Notes: generated from the sequence alone by a model not told the origin. Shown: positions 53,022 to 62,131, numbered from the stretch's first letter. The stretch: 64,000 nt of DNA from Faecalibacter sp. LW9 (GCF_034661295.1 NZ_CP141062.1:1612001-1676000), one strand, 5' to 3'. A program made the numbers and translations.

Positions 53022-54329
53022 ATGAGATTAAAAATGATTAACATACAAAAGTATCTATTTTTTGTAATGATGATGCTTTTTTCTACATTTTCGTTGGCAC
53101 AAAAAAAGACGAATTTTGTAGTAGTGTTAGATGCAGGGCATGGAGGGAAAGATGCAGGAGCGCGTGGAGTCGCTGATTTAGAGAAAAATATCGCATTGGA
53201 TGTGGTTTTAAGATTTGGAGCGATGATCGAAAAGAATCATCCAGATGTTAAAGTTGTGTATACGAGAAAAACCGATGTTTTTTTGGAATTGTGGGAGCGA
53301 ACGAAAATTTCAAATGCTAACAAGGCTAACTTATTTATTTCGATTCACTGTAACTCGGCAAAAAATACTTCAGCTTATGGAACGGAAACGTTCGTAATGG
53401 GACTTAGTAGAATGGGAGAAACTGATGAAGTTTCACGTCGAGAAAACTCTGTTATTATTTTAGAAAAAGATCAAGAAAAGTATGAGAAATTTGATCCAAA
53501 TGATCCAGAGGCAGTCATCGCATTCGAAATTATGAATGCCACTTACAAGGAACAATCTATTCGATTTGCAGACTTGGTGGAGAAAAAATTTGTGAATGAG
53601 CAAGGGCGTAAAAGCCGTGGTGTAAAACAGGCCAATTTCCACGTATTAAGAGGAAACGCTTCACCGTCTGTTTTAGTAGAATTAGGTTTTATTTCGAATT
53701 ATGAAGAAGGAACTTATTTAGCTTCAGATGAAGGAAAGCAGGCTTCTACTGAGTCTTTATATAAAGCTTTTAAAGAATATAAAAAAGAATTTGATCGCCG
53801 TTCAGGAATAACATCGGATTCGGATAAACCAAAAGTTGCTAAAGAGACTGAAAAACCATTAGAAGGAAAAGTACTTAAAGTAAAATTTTTAGAAACCACT
53901 TTAAAGTATACCAATACTTCACCTCAATTGAAAGGTTTAACAGATGTTGAAATCGTCCAAGATGGTAACAAATATGTATACTATTATGGAAATACGAATT
54001 TACGTTCAAGAGGAGAAGAATTACTTAATGTCGTAAAACGTAAAGGTTTCCCAAAAGCTTCGTTAGAAGAATTTGATTTAAACAAAAAATTAGAAGGACA
54101 AAAAAATTATCGTGTATTGTTTATGTCTTCCAACAAAAAATACAAAGAAAAAGATGATCGTTTTAATGGGTTAACTAATGTACTTAGAGTGAAGAGTGGA
54201 ACCATGTTTAATTACTATTTCGGTTCAGATAAATCTATGAATGCAGCACAAAAAACATTAGAAACAGTGCAGAAAAAAGGTTTCCGTAATGCATTTATTG
54301 TTACTTTTAATGGAGAAGAACCTATGTAA
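53022..54329 (+). CDS. N-acetylmuramoyl-L-alanine amidase
   Basis: A 435-residue cell-wall amidase that cuts the bond between MurNAc and the stem peptide. It has a signal peptide (FVMMMLFSTFSLA), then the Amidase_3 catalytic domain (about 28-255): VVLDAGHGGKDAGARG with the zinc His, ISIHCNSA and VLVELGFISN with the catalytic Glu. The C-terminal 150 residues consist of two similar SPOR-like repeats (both with YYFG or YYYG and a KGFP/KGFR end), as often in flavobacterial amidases. A second possible ATG is at 53034. It starts the run mlaD-like, Fe-S protein and so on. Confidence 0.92.
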   Translation: MRLKMINIQKYLFFVMMMLFSTFSLAQKKTNFVVVLDAGHGGKDAGARGVADLEKNIALDVVLRFGAMIEKNHPDVKVVYTRKTDVFLELWERTKISNANKANLFISIHCNSAKNTSAYGTETFVMGLSRMGETDEVSRRENSVIILEKDQEKYEKFDPNDPEAVIAFEIMNATYKEQSIRFADLVEKKFVNEQGRKSRGVKQANFHVLRGNASPSVLVELGFISNYEEGTYLASDEGKQASTESLYKAFKEYKKEFDRRSGITSDSDKPKVAKETEKPLEGKVLKVKFLETTLKYTNTSPQLKGLTDVEIVQDGNKYVYYYGNTNLRSRGEELLNVVKRKGFPKASLEEFDLNKKLEGQKNYRVLFMSSNKKYKEKDDRFNGLTNVLRVKSGTMFNYYFGSDKSMNAAQKTLETVQKKGFRNAFIVTFNGEEPM

Positions 54330-54382
54330 TATTGATTAGTTCTTGATAAATATTAATTATTTTTGCAGCAAACATACATATC

Positions 54383-55357
54383 GTGAAGATTTCAAAAGAA
54401 GCCAAAATAGGTGCTATCACTTTAATAACATTAGTTAGTTTTTTTATATTATTTAACTTCTTAAAAGGTAAAAATATTTTTACATCAGGAAGAGTATTTA
54501 AAGTGAAATTTGAAAATGTTAATGGACTAGCACCATCAAAACCTGTTTCAATCAATGGATTGAGAGTAGGTCGTGTTGAAGAGATCAAAATTATTGATGA
54601 TCAAACCCCAATTTATTTCGAAGTTTTAATTTCTATTGAAAAAGATGTTGAATTCTCGAAAAAGACAATTGCTGAAATTTATGAACCTGGAATTATGTCA
54701 GGTGCTGAAGTTCGTTTATTACTAGATTATGGTAAAGATATCGCACAAAGTGGAGATTATTTAAATGGTCGTGTAGCAGGTGGAATGTTTGCTGGAATTA
54801 CAGAACAGCTAGGGCCTATACAAACTAAAATTGATTCGGTTTTAATTACGTTAAATAAAACATTAGCCGGAGTAGATTCAATATTGGATCAAGAGAATAA
54901 ACAAAACTTAAAAGTTTTATTAAAAAATTTAAATCAAACCGTAACTTCATTTGATGCTACTGCTAAATCAATAGAACGTACATCAAATTCTGCGAATGGT
55001 TTAATCGCACAAAACGAACAAACCATTAAAACAACGTTGAATAATGCTAACTCCACTTTAGCTTCAACGCAAAAAACAATCGAAAAATTTGGTGAAACAG
55101 CTGACAAAATCAACGCGATGGAGTTAGAAAAAACGATCAAAAATTTCGAAGAAGCCTCAAAAAACTTAAATACACTTTTGGCTGATATCAATAATGGAAA
55201 AGGTTCATTAGGAAAATTGGCAAAAGAAGACGATATTGCAGATGAATTGAAAGCAACAATCCATAGTGTTAACGCTTTAGTAGAAGACTTAAAGAAAAAT
55301 CCAAGTCGCTATGTTAACATTTCTGTGTTTGGTAAAAAGCAAACAATTCAACCGTAA
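54383..55357 (+). CDS. MlaD/MCE family lipid-transport protein
   Basis: A 324-residue protein with a GTG start (54383). A signal-anchor helix (about 8-25) precedes an MCE domain (about 35-115): FENVNGLAPSKPVSINGLRVG is the motif. The rest is an Asn/Thr-rich helical region with heptad-like repeats (about 130-300) that would form the tube in Mla/Mce rings. It moves phospholipid between membranes with an ABC transporter not encoded here. It follows the amidase by 53 bases; a -7-like TATTTTTG lies at 54358-54365. Confidence 0.9.
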   Translation: MKISKEAKIGAITLITLVSFFILFNFLKGKNIFTSGRVFKVKFENVNGLAPSKPVSINGLRVGRVEEIKIIDDQTPIYFEVLISIEKDVEFSKKTIAEIYEPGIMSGAEVRLLLDYGKDIAQSGDYLNGRVAGGMFAGITEQLGPIQTKIDSVLITLNKTLAGVDSILDQENKQNLKVLLKNLNQTVTSFDATAKSIERTSNSANGLIAQNEQTIKTTLNNANSTLASTQKTIEKFGETADKINAMELEKTIKNFEEASKNLNTLLADINNGKGSLGKLAKEDDIADELKATIHSVNALVEDLKKNPSRYVNISVFGKKQTIQP

Positions 55358-55403
55358 AACCGAAATAACCAAAACTCAAAACTCACAAAAAAACTAGAAT
55401 AAA

Positions 55404-56732
55404 ATGATGAATTACATTCCGAATGTAATCTTCGCCTTAATTATGATTGGAGCGCTATGGTTTTTCTCACAAAATGTGAAAAAGATCATTCGCAACATCA
55501 AGTTGGGGAAGAAGATAGATCGTTTCGATAATCCGTCGGAACGTTGGGCAACGATGGCTCGTGTCGCTTTAGGGCAAGGAAAAATGACTGTACGTCCGGT
55601 GGCAGGTATTCTGCACATTATCGTATATGTTGGATTCTTATTAATTAATATTGAAGTCATCGAAATCATTATCGATGGATTATTTGGTACACATCGTGTA
55701 TTAAGTGTCTTAGGAGGATTTTACGATGCAATGATTGGTTTCTTCGAAATATTAGCCTTTTTAGTATTGGTTTCATGTGTGATTTTTTGGATTCGTCGTA
55801 ACATTGTTCGTGTTCAACGATTCTGGAAACCAGAAATGAAGGATTTTCCTAAAGATGATGCCAATTATATTTTATTTATGGAAGTGGCATTTATGTTTGC
55901 TCTTCTATTAATGAATGGAGCTGATCAAGTGTTACAACAATTAGGCGCAGAACATTATCCAGTTGCGGGATCTTTTCCAATCTCGTCTTGGTTAACGGCA
56001 CCTATTTTAAGCCATTTTAATGATGTAACGTTTTTAACAATTATTGAAAGAGGAGCTTGGTGGTTCCATATTATCGGAATTTTCTTTTTCTTAAATTATT
56101 TATACTATTCAAAACACTTACATATCATATTAGCTTTCCCAAATACATGGTTTTCTAAATTGCAACCAAAAGGGGAGTTTACAAACTTAGAGTCTGTTAC
56201 AAACGAAGTGAAGTTGATGATGGATCCAAATGCCGATCCTTTTGCAGCACCTGCAGAACCAGCGGGTGAACCAGAAACATTTGGTGCAAAGGATATTTTT
56301 GATCTGAATCAAGTTCAATTATTAAATGCCTATTCATGTACTGAATGTGGTCGTTGTACTTCAGAGTGTCCAGCTAATCTTACAGGAAAGAAATTATCAC
56401 CGCGTAAAATTATGATGGATACACGTGATCGTATCGAAGATGTAAGTCGTAATATTGATAAAAATGGAGAATTTGTAGATGATGGTAAAACATTAGTTAA
56501 TGATTACATCACTGCAGAGGAATTATGGGCTTGTACATCGTGTAACGCTTGTACGCAAGCTTGTCCAATTAACATCGATCCGTTATCGATCATTGTTGAC
56601 TTGCGCCGTTACTTAGTAATGGAACAATCAGCCGCTCCAAATGAGTTGAATATGATGATGACCAATGTTGAAAATAATGGTGCGCCATGGCAGTTCAATA
56701 ATGCTGATCGTTTAAATTGGGCAAACGACTAA
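55404..56732 (+). CDS. Membrane Fe-S oxidoreductase subunit (HdrD/GlpC-like N-terminal part)
   Basis: A 442-residue protein with about five hydrophobic helices in the first 240 residues, as in cytochrome-b-like HdrE or NarI domains, then a cytoplasmic part with two 4Fe-4S sites: CTECGRCTSECP (about 311-322) and CTSCNACTQACP (about 383-394). This is the electron-transferring half of a heterodisulphide reductase-like complex; the CCG protein encoded two genes on is its likely partner. The physiological electron donor and acceptor are unknown. The two ATGs at 55404 and 55407 are equally good. Confidence 0.88.
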   Translation: MMNYIPNVIFALIMIGALWFFSQNVKKIIRNIKLGKKIDRFDNPSERWATMARVALGQGKMTVRPVAGILHIIVYVGFLLINIEVIEIIIDGLFGTHRVLSVLGGFYDAMIGFFEILAFLVLVSCVIFWIRRNIVRVQRFWKPEMKDFPKDDANYILFMEVAFMFALLLMNGADQVLQQLGAEHYPVAGSFPISSWLTAPILSHFNDVTFLTIIERGAWWFHIIGIFFFLNYLYYSKHLHIILAFPNTWFSKLQPKGEFTNLESVTNEVKLMMDPNADPFAAPAEPAGEPETFGAKDIFDLNQVQLLNAYSCTECGRCTSECPANLTGKKLSPRKIMMDTRDRIEDVSRNIDKNGEFVDDGKTLVNDYITAEELWACTSCNACTQACPINIDPLSIIVDLRRYLVMEQSAAPNELNMMMTNVENNGAPWQFNNADRLNWAND

Positions 56733-56807
56733 GGTCTATATAAGAATTACTCGATCTTCTATATCTATTAAAACACAAATTTTACACATAAAACACAATA
56801 AGAACAA

Positions 56808-57242
56808 ATGGAAGATTTCTTAAAGGAAAAAATCGAAAACGGAGAAAGAGTAAGTCCTATTTTACCAGAAGAAGTAAAAAATTATTTAATTGACATTGAC
56901 GGAACAATCTGTGACGATATTCCTAATGAAGAACCAGAAAGAATGTTAACTGCTGCATTATATCCAGATGCTTTAGAAACATTAAACAAATGGTATGATG
57001 AAGGACACATCATCACATTTTTTACGTCAAGAACAGAGGAGCACCGTGAGTACACGGAGATTTGGTTGGCAAAACATGGGTTTAAATACCATGGTTTATT
57101 AATGGGAAAACCTCGAGGAGGAAACTACCATTGGATCGACAATCACTTAGTAAAAGCAACTCGTTACAACGGAAAATTTACAGATTTAGTGGAGAAAACG
57201 GTTTCTATTCAAGTCTTTGACGATGGGGAACACGAATCTTAA
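56808..57242 (+). CDS. HAD-like phosphatase domain protein encoded between the Fe-S genes
   Basis: A 144-residue protein of the HAD superfamily. Motif I is LIDIDGTICDD (about 27-37), motif II FFTSRTEEH (about 70-78), a Lys in GKPRGGNYHWIDN as motif III, with the LNS2/polynucleotide kinase 3'-phosphatase-like layout. It is soluble. In databases such proteins are often called phosphoheptose isomerase, which I do not accept: there is no SIS domain. It lies between the Fe-S protein and the CCG protein, 75 and 37 bases from its neighbours, so it may be part of that operon. Substrate unknown. Confidence 0.8.
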   Translation: MEDFLKEKIENGERVSPILPEEVKNYLIDIDGTICDDIPNEEPERMLTAALYPDALETLNKWYDEGHIITFFTSRTEEHREYTEIWLAKHGFKYHGLLMGKPRGGNYHWIDNHLVKATRYNGKFTDLVEKTVSIQVFDDGEHES

Positions 57243-57279
57243 CTAAAGATTCAAAAAACAAAAAGACTACAAAAAAACT

Positions 57280-58071
57280 ATGTCAAATATTACTGTTAAA
57301 ACTATGGCTCAATACATGGCTGAAGGGAAACAACCAGAAGTATTATTCTGGGTTGGTTGCGCCGGAAGTTTTGATGATAGAGCTAAAAAAATTACAAGAG
57401 CCTTTGTAAAAATTTTAAACAATATTGGAGTTGAATTTGCTGTATTAGGTACTGAAGAATCATGTACTGGAGATCCAGCAAAACGTGCAGGAAACGAATT
57501 TGTATTCCAAATGCAAGCAATGATGAACATTGAAGTATTAAATGCTTATGATGTCAAAAAAATTGTTACAACGTGTCCACACTGTTTTAATACTTTAAAA
57601 AACGAATATCCATCATTAGGTGGTAATTACGAAGTATTACATCACTCTCAATATTTACAACAGTTAATAGACGCTGGAAAACTGAAATTAGAAGGTTCTG
57701 AAACCTTCAAAGGAAAACGAATTACTTTCCATGATCCATGTTACTTAGGACGCGGAAACGACGTGTATGAAGCACCTCGTAGTTTAATCGAAAAATTAGA
57801 TGCCGAGTTAGTCGAAATGAAACGTTGTCGTACGCGTGGATTATGTTGTGGTGCAGGAGGTGCGCAAATGTTTAAAGAGCCTGAAAAAGGGAACAAAGAC
57901 ATTAACATCGAAAGAACAGAGGAGGCTTTAACAGAAAAACCTCAAATTATCGCAACAGGATGTCCTTTCTGTAATACGATGATGACGGACGGAGTGAAAC
58001 ACTTCGAACAAGAATCTAAGGTTATGGTAAAAGATTTAGCAGAATTAATCATGGAAGCCAAAGATTTATAA
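57280..58071 (+). CDS. CCG-domain heterodisulphide reductase-like Fe-S protein
   Basis: A 263-residue cytoplasmic protein with two CCG domains: a first around VGCAGSFDD and TTCPHCFNTL (about 20-100), and a second with DPCYLGRGNDVYEAPR, RCRTRGLCCGAGGAQM and GCPFCNTMM (about 150-235). This is the HdrD/GlpC/LldE-type catalytic subunit. Together with the membrane Fe-S protein it would make a two-subunit membrane oxidoreductase. It is closed by a terminator. Substrate unknown. Confidence 0.9.
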   Translation: MSNITVKTMAQYMAEGKQPEVLFWVGCAGSFDDRAKKITRAFVKILNNIGVEFAVLGTEESCTGDPAKRAGNEFVFQMQAMMNIEVLNAYDVKKIVTTCPHCFNTLKNEYPSLGGNYEVLHHSQYLQQLIDAGKLKLEGSETFKGKRITFHDPCYLGRGNDVYEAPRSLIEKLDAELVEMKRCRTRGLCCGAGGAQMFKEPEKGNKDINIERTEEALTEKPQIIATGCPFCNTMMTDGVKHFEQESKVMVKDLAELIMEAKDL

Positions 58072-58090
58072 GCAATTATTAATCCTATAC

Positions 58091-58123
58091 AAAACCACTC
58101 TTTAACAGAAGAGTGGTTTTTTT
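58091..58123 (+). terminator. Terminator after the CCG-domain gene
   Basis: A 12-bp stem (AAAACCACTCTT arm) with a TAACAG loop, then seven T residues. It closes the run that began at the amidase gene. Confidence 0.9.
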
Positions 58124-58203
58124 ATGGACTAAGGAGTGATGAAAGTAAGTGTAATGTTTTCCAGAATGATTCCTATCTTTGTATAAATATTAAATTATAT
58201 ACG

Positions 58204-58671
58204 ATGAATTTAGCAGACAATTCAAAAATTTGGATTTTTCAAGCCAATCGTAAATTTTCTTCAGAAGAAAAAGAAACTATCATATCAAAATTAAAAAACT
58301 TTATGGTGGATTGGAATGCTCATGGTGCAGCCTTATTAGCTGACTTCGCGTTACCATATGATCAATTTATTGTTGTAGGTGTAGACGAAAATCAAGCTGC
58401 TGCTAGTGGATGTTCAATCGATAAATTAACGAAAATTATTCGCGAATTAGATGCGGATTATAATTTCGAATTCTTAAATCGTATGTTAATTGCTTACGAA
58501 CAACATGAAGAAATTACTATCGAAAAATTACCTCAATTTAAAAAGAATGTAAAGGAAGGGATAATTCGAAATGTCAATGTGTTTAATAATGGTATTGCAA
58601 ATTTGGCAGAATTTAAAACTTCTTGGAAATTACCTTTAGAACAAAGTTGGGCAAAATCATTACTGAATTAA
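58204..58671 (+). CDS. Conserved hypothetical protein, 155 aa
   Basis: A soluble protein beginning MNLADNSKIWIFQANRKF, with LKNFMVDWNAHGAALLADF and YEQHEEITIEKLPQFK further on. Proteins of this kind are widely, but wrongly in my view, labelled ABC transporter ATPase in flavobacterial genomes: there is no Walker A, Walker B or signature motif here. No domain can be named. It stands alone between two terminators. Confidence 0.8.
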   Translation: MNLADNSKIWIFQANRKFSSEEKETIISKLKNFMVDWNAHGAALLADFALPYDQFIVVGVDENQAAASGCSIDKLTKIIRELDADYNFEFLNRMLIAYEQHEEITIEKLPQFKKNVKEGIIRNVNVFNNGIANLAEFKTSWKLPLEQSWAKSLLN

Positions 58672-58696
58672 AAATAATTCAAATATTGTAATCATT

Positions 58697-58728
58697 AGCC
58701 GTGCAATAGAAAGTACGGCTTTATTTTT
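58697..58728 (+). terminator. Terminator of the 155-aa protein gene, overlapping the lemA promoter
   Basis: AGCCGT and ACGGCT stem with a 12-base loop, then TTATTTTT. Its T tract is shared with a -7 element for the next gene. Confidence 0.7.
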
Positions 58729-58729
58729 G
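58722..58729 (+). promoter_or_regulatory. -7 element of the lemA-TPM operon
   Basis: TATTTTTG directly in the T tract of the preceding terminator, 52 bases before lemA. The -33 region falls in the terminator hairpin. Confidence 0.45.
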
Positions 58730-58781
58730 CTATAATGGTATTGAAAAAAACTAAATTTACTTAAATAAATTATTATAGAAT

Positions 58782-59396
58782 ATGAAAAACAAAGGTTGTT
58801 TAATCGGTGGTGGTATTTTAGGTGCTATCGCTTTAATCGTATTAATTGCTGGATTTTGGTTAATGGGACGTTATAACAATTTAGTACCAATGGAAGAAGG
58901 TGTAAAAGCACAATGGTCTAATGTTGAAAATACGTATCAAAAACGTACTGACCTTGTCGACCAATTAGTCGGAACTGTAAAAGGTGCTGCAAACTTCGAG
59001 CAAGAAACATTAACGCAAGTTATCGAGGCTCGTGCAAAAGCAACTTCAACCCAATTAAATATTGATGATGCTTCTCAATTAACAGAAGAAAATATTGCAC
59101 GTTTCCAACAAGCACAAGACCAATTATCGTCTTCTTTAAGCCGTTTATTGGTTTCTGTGGAAAAATATCCAGAATTAAAAGCGAATCAAAATTTCTTAAA
59201 CTTACAAGCTTCAATTGAAAGTATGGAAGCAGAAGTTTTATTCGAAAGAAAAAAATATAATGATGTCGCACAAACGTACAATTCTACTATTCGTACGTTT
59301 CCAAATAATATAATTGCTGGATTTATAGGATTTAAAGAAAAAGGATATTTTAAAGCAGCTGCTGGTACTGAAAATGCGCCTAAAGTAGAATTCTAA
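58782..59396 (+). CDS. LemA family protein
   Basis: A 204-residue protein with an N-terminal hydrophobic helix (about 8-27) and a LemA four-helix bundle: MGRYNNLVPMEEGVKAQWSN, YQKRTDLVDQLVGTVKG and NNIIAGFIGFKEKGYF. The function is unknown, but LemA is widely encoded next to TPM-domain proteins, as here, and is linked to envelope stress or signalling. It is first of three genes: lemA and two TPM genes (5-base gap, then overlap). Confidence 0.95.
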   Translation: MKNKGCLIGGGILGAIALIVLIAGFWLMGRYNNLVPMEEGVKAQWSNVENTYQKRTDLVDQLVGTVKGAANFEQETLTQVIEARAKATSTQLNIDDASQLTEENIARFQQAQDQLSSSLSRLLVSVEKYPELKANQNFLNLQASIESMEAEVLFERKKYNDVAQTYNSTIRTFPNNIIAGFIGFKEKGYFKAAAGTENAPKVEF

Positions 59397-59400
59397 TCAT

Positions 59401-59841
59401 ATGGGGGAAAATAAGAATGCATTTCTTTCCTCAAAACAAGAACAGAAAATTATTGAAGCCATTCGATTGGCTGAAAAAAATACAAGTGGAGAAATTCGAG
59501 TTCATATTGAATTCGAAACATCCACAGATCATTTCCAAAAAGCGTTAGAAGTCTTTAATCGTTTAGAGATGGATCAAACAAAAGATCGAAATGCTGTTCT
59601 ATTTCATGTGGCTCCTTATGATCATAACTTTACCATTATTGGAGATGAAGGGATTGATCAGGTTACACCAGATGATTTTTGGGAAGAAATAAAAGAAGTG
59701 GTAATCTCGTATTTCAGAGAAGAAAAATATACCAAAGGACTTTGCAAAGGCATTGAAATGACTGGCGAAGCACTTAAAATATATTTTCCTTATCAGGAAG
59801 ATGATCAAAATGAGTTGTCAGATGAAATTAGCTACAGTTAG
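59401..59841 (+). CDS. TPM domain protein, cytoplasmic form
   Basis: A 146-residue protein formed almost wholly of a TPM_phosphatase-type domain: LSSKQEQKIIEAIRLAEKN, SGEIRVHIE, and DRNAVLFHVAP with FTIIGDEGIDQ. There is no signal peptide, and the domain is the shorter version found behind LemA in Bacteroidota. Likely interactive rather than enzymatic; the TPM fold was named for photosystem II repair and phosphatase proposals. Its 3' end overlaps the second TPM gene. Confidence 0.9.
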   Translation: MGENKNAFLSSKQEQKIIEAIRLAEKNTSGEIRVHIEFETSTDHFQKALEVFNRLEMDQTKDRNAVLFHVAPYDHNFTIIGDEGIDQVTPDDFWEEIKEVVISYFREEKYTKGLCKGIEMTGEALKIYFPYQEDDQNELSDEISYS

Positions 59842-60643
59842 GAATTTTATACTATTCTTTTTTATAGGGCTTGTTTCGTTAGTTGCACAAACGCCATATG
59901 AATTAGTAGAATTAAAGAATCCTCCTAAAAAATTGGTGCAAGATTATGCCAAAGTTTTTGATGCGATGCAAATGGATGCATTGGAAAGAAAATTAGTAGC
60001 ATATAATGATTCAACATCTACTCAGATTTTAGTTTTAACCGTAGAATCTCTTGATGGATATCCCTTAGAGATGTTTGCGAATGAAATTGGTGAAAAATGG
60101 GGTGTTGGACAGAAAGGCAAAGATAATGGGATTGTAATTGTTTTGAGTGAGCAAGACCGTAAAATTACGATTCGTACAGGTTATGCTTCTCAAGTTCATT
60201 TGCCACCCTCAATCAATAAAACAATTATCGACCAAGTGATTATTCCTCATTTCAAACAAGGTGATTATGCGGGTGGTATAGATGCAGGTATAAATGCAAT
60301 TTTCCAATATTTTAATGGAAAATTTGATGCGGAACCCAAACAAGATCAATATGAGGTCGATTGGTTTTCTACTTTTGTACTCATCTTTTTCATTTTATTT
60401 GTTTTACTGATTGTATTCGGTAAAAAGAATAATGGTGGCGGAGGCGGAAACGGTGGACGCAAACAAAGAAGTTTATTAGACGATATCATCATCATGAATA
60501 CAGGACGTTCAATCTTAGGAGGTGGCGGCCTTGGTTCAGGAGGTGGCTCATGGGGCGGCTCTTCAGGAGGCGGATTTGGCGGAGGCTTTGGAGGCTTTGG
60601 CGGAGGAAGCTTTGGTGGAGGTGGTGCTTCAGGAAGCTGGTAA
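59822..60643 (+). CDS. TPM domain membrane protein with Gly-rich tail
   Basis: A 273-residue protein with a signal peptide (about 1-22, LFFFIGLVSLVAQ), a periplasmic TPM domain (KKLVQDYAKVFDAMQMD to GDYAGGIDAGINAI), a membrane helix (about 185-203, FVLIFFILFVLLIVFG) and a Gly/Ser-rich tail ending GGGASGSW. This is the YgcG-like layout found beside LemA. I take the ATG at 59822; ATGs at 59801 and 59810 in the same frame would only lengthen the leader. It overlaps the first TPM gene by 20 bases. Confidence 0.9.
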   Translation: MKLATVRNFILFFFIGLVSLVAQTPYELVELKNPPKKLVQDYAKVFDAMQMDALERKLVAYNDSTSTQILVLTVESLDGYPLEMFANEIGEKWGVGQKGKDNGIVIVLSEQDRKITIRTGYASQVHLPPSINKTIIDQVIIPHFKQGDYAGGIDAGINAIFQYFNGKFDAEPKQDQYEVDWFSTFVLIFFILFVLLIVFGKKNNGGGGGNGGRKQRSLLDDIIIMNTGRSILGGGGLGSGGGSWGGSSGGGFGGGFGGFGGGSFGGGGASGSW

Positions 60644-60661
60644 ATCGTAAAAAAATATAAT

Positions 60662-60694
60662 ATCCAGATTGTGTAAACAGTCTGGATTTTTTTT
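60662..60694 (+). terminator. Terminator of the lemA-TPM operon
   Basis: ATCCAGA and its complement with inner TGT/ACA pairs, followed by eight T residues. Confidence 0.9.
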
Positions 60695-60737
60695 ATAGCT
60701 TAACAAATATGATTAATTTCGTTATATAATTCAATCT

Positions 60738-62105
60738 ATGGAGATTTTAAATCACATCTACACGAATCAGAGAAGCAATAGTAATGATACTTCTGATGCT
60801 CGATCAGAATATCAACGTGACTATGACCGTATTATCTTCTCGTCAGCTTTTCGACGATTGCAAAATAAAACCCAAGTCTTCCCCTTACCAGGTAGTGTAT
60901 TTGTCCATAACCGATTGACGCATTCCTTAGAAGTATCATCTGTAGGAAGATCAATGGGAAATTTGGTAGGGAAATTTATTGTTGAGAATTATGATTTGGC
61001 GCCATCTTCGTATGAGTTTTATAACTACAGTATCCATGATGTGATTTCTGCAGCATGTTTATGCCACGATATTGGTAATCCAGCTTTTGGACATTCGGGT
61101 GAGGATGCTATCGCTTCATATTTTGATCGTCACGAGTCGGAATTAAAAGATTTTTTCACGGAAGCCGAATGGGGAGATTTGATCAATTTTGAAGGGAATG
61201 CAAATGCCATTCGAATATTGACACAGCAACAAAATGGAAAATCAGAAGGTGGATTAAGATTGACTTATTCTACTTTAGCCTCTATAGCAAAATACCCTTG
61301 TGAATCCATAGCGAAAGATAAATCTCAATTGCATCGCAAGAAATTTGGTTTTTTTCAAGCTCAAAAAGAAATGTTTAAAACCATTGCTGATAAAACGGGA
61401 ATGATTGTCGAATCAGAAGATCCAATCATTTATAAACGCCATCCATTTGTATGGTTAGTGGAAGCCGCAGATGATATATGTTATAGCATTATAGATGTGG
61501 AAGATTCGCAACGTTTAGGAATTATCGATCACGATAAATGTAAACGATTATTTTTAAACTTAGTGGAATCGTTAAATCCAGAACAATTTGATAAAACAAA
61601 GGTCCAATTAAAATCCATTTCGGATAAAAATGATCGCATTGCCTACTTACGAGCAAAATCAATTAATTTATTGACTCAGAAATCAGTGCAGGTGTATCAA
61701 GATAATTTCGAAACAATTGTTCAGGGTGAATTTAAAACAGCATTATTGGATATTATAAAAGATGAAACGGTAAATGAGACGAAAAAAGTTTTAACTGAAA
61801 TTCAACGTTTCTCGCGTGAGAATATCTATAATCACCGTTCGGTATTAGAAATTGAAAATGCGGGCTATAATGTAATGTCAGAATTACTTTCTCAATTTAT
61901 TCCTCCTATTTTAAAGGAAGAATCTGAACGTAAAAATTTTGAGAAAAAAGCATTAAAATTAGTACCTAATCAATTTCTGTATGAAAAGGGGGCGAAATAT
62001 AAAAAGGTGATGGGAATTTTAGATTATGTATCTGGAATGACAGATAATTACGCAACTGAATTATACCGTCGTATTAAAGGAATAGAAATAGGGATGACCA
62101 TTTAA
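60738..62105 (+). CDS. dgt: Deoxyguanosinetriphosphate triphosphohydrolase
   Basis: A 455-residue HD-domain dNTPase that splits dGTP into deoxyguanosine and triphosphate and so tunes dNTP pools. HD metal ligands lie in RLTHSLEVSSVG (His) and CHDIGNPAFGHSGE (His-Asp), and the FRRLQNKTQVFPLP segment and EAADDICYSIIDVED (Asp) match type 1 dGTPases. The length is somewhat below that of E. coli Dgt. It lies after a terminator, and the GNAT gene follows 26 bases later. Confidence 0.94.
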   Translation: MEILNHIYTNQRSNSNDTSDARSEYQRDYDRIIFSSAFRRLQNKTQVFPLPGSVFVHNRLTHSLEVSSVGRSMGNLVGKFIVENYDLAPSSYEFYNYSIHDVISAACLCHDIGNPAFGHSGEDAIASYFDRHESELKDFFTEAEWGDLINFEGNANAIRILTQQQNGKSEGGLRLTYSTLASIAKYPCESIAKDKSQLHRKKFGFFQAQKEMFKTIADKTGMIVESEDPIIYKRHPFVWLVEAADDICYSIIDVEDSQRLGIIDHDKCKRLFLNLVESLNPEQFDKTKVQLKSISDKNDRIAYLRAKSINLLTQKSVQVYQDNFETIVQGEFKTALLDIIKDETVNETKKVLTEIQRFSRENIYNHRSVLEIENAGYNVMSELLSQFIPPILKEESERKNFEKKALKLVPNQFLYEKGAKYKKVMGILDYVSGMTDNYATELYRRIKGIEIGMTI

Positions 62106-62131
62106 AATATATAAAAAATACTAAATAAAAC

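Noticed and set aside
56808-57242. Phosphoheptose isomerase
   Set aside because: No SIS domain; the DxD, TSR and GKP motifs fit a HAD-like fold instead.
58204-58671. ABC transporter ATPase
   Set aside because: This label is common for such proteins, but there is no Walker A, Walker B or ABC signature in the sequence.
60480-60640. Low-complexity GGA/GGC repeats as a satellite
   Set aside because: This is the codon pattern of the Gly-rich tail typical of TPM-domain membrane proteins.
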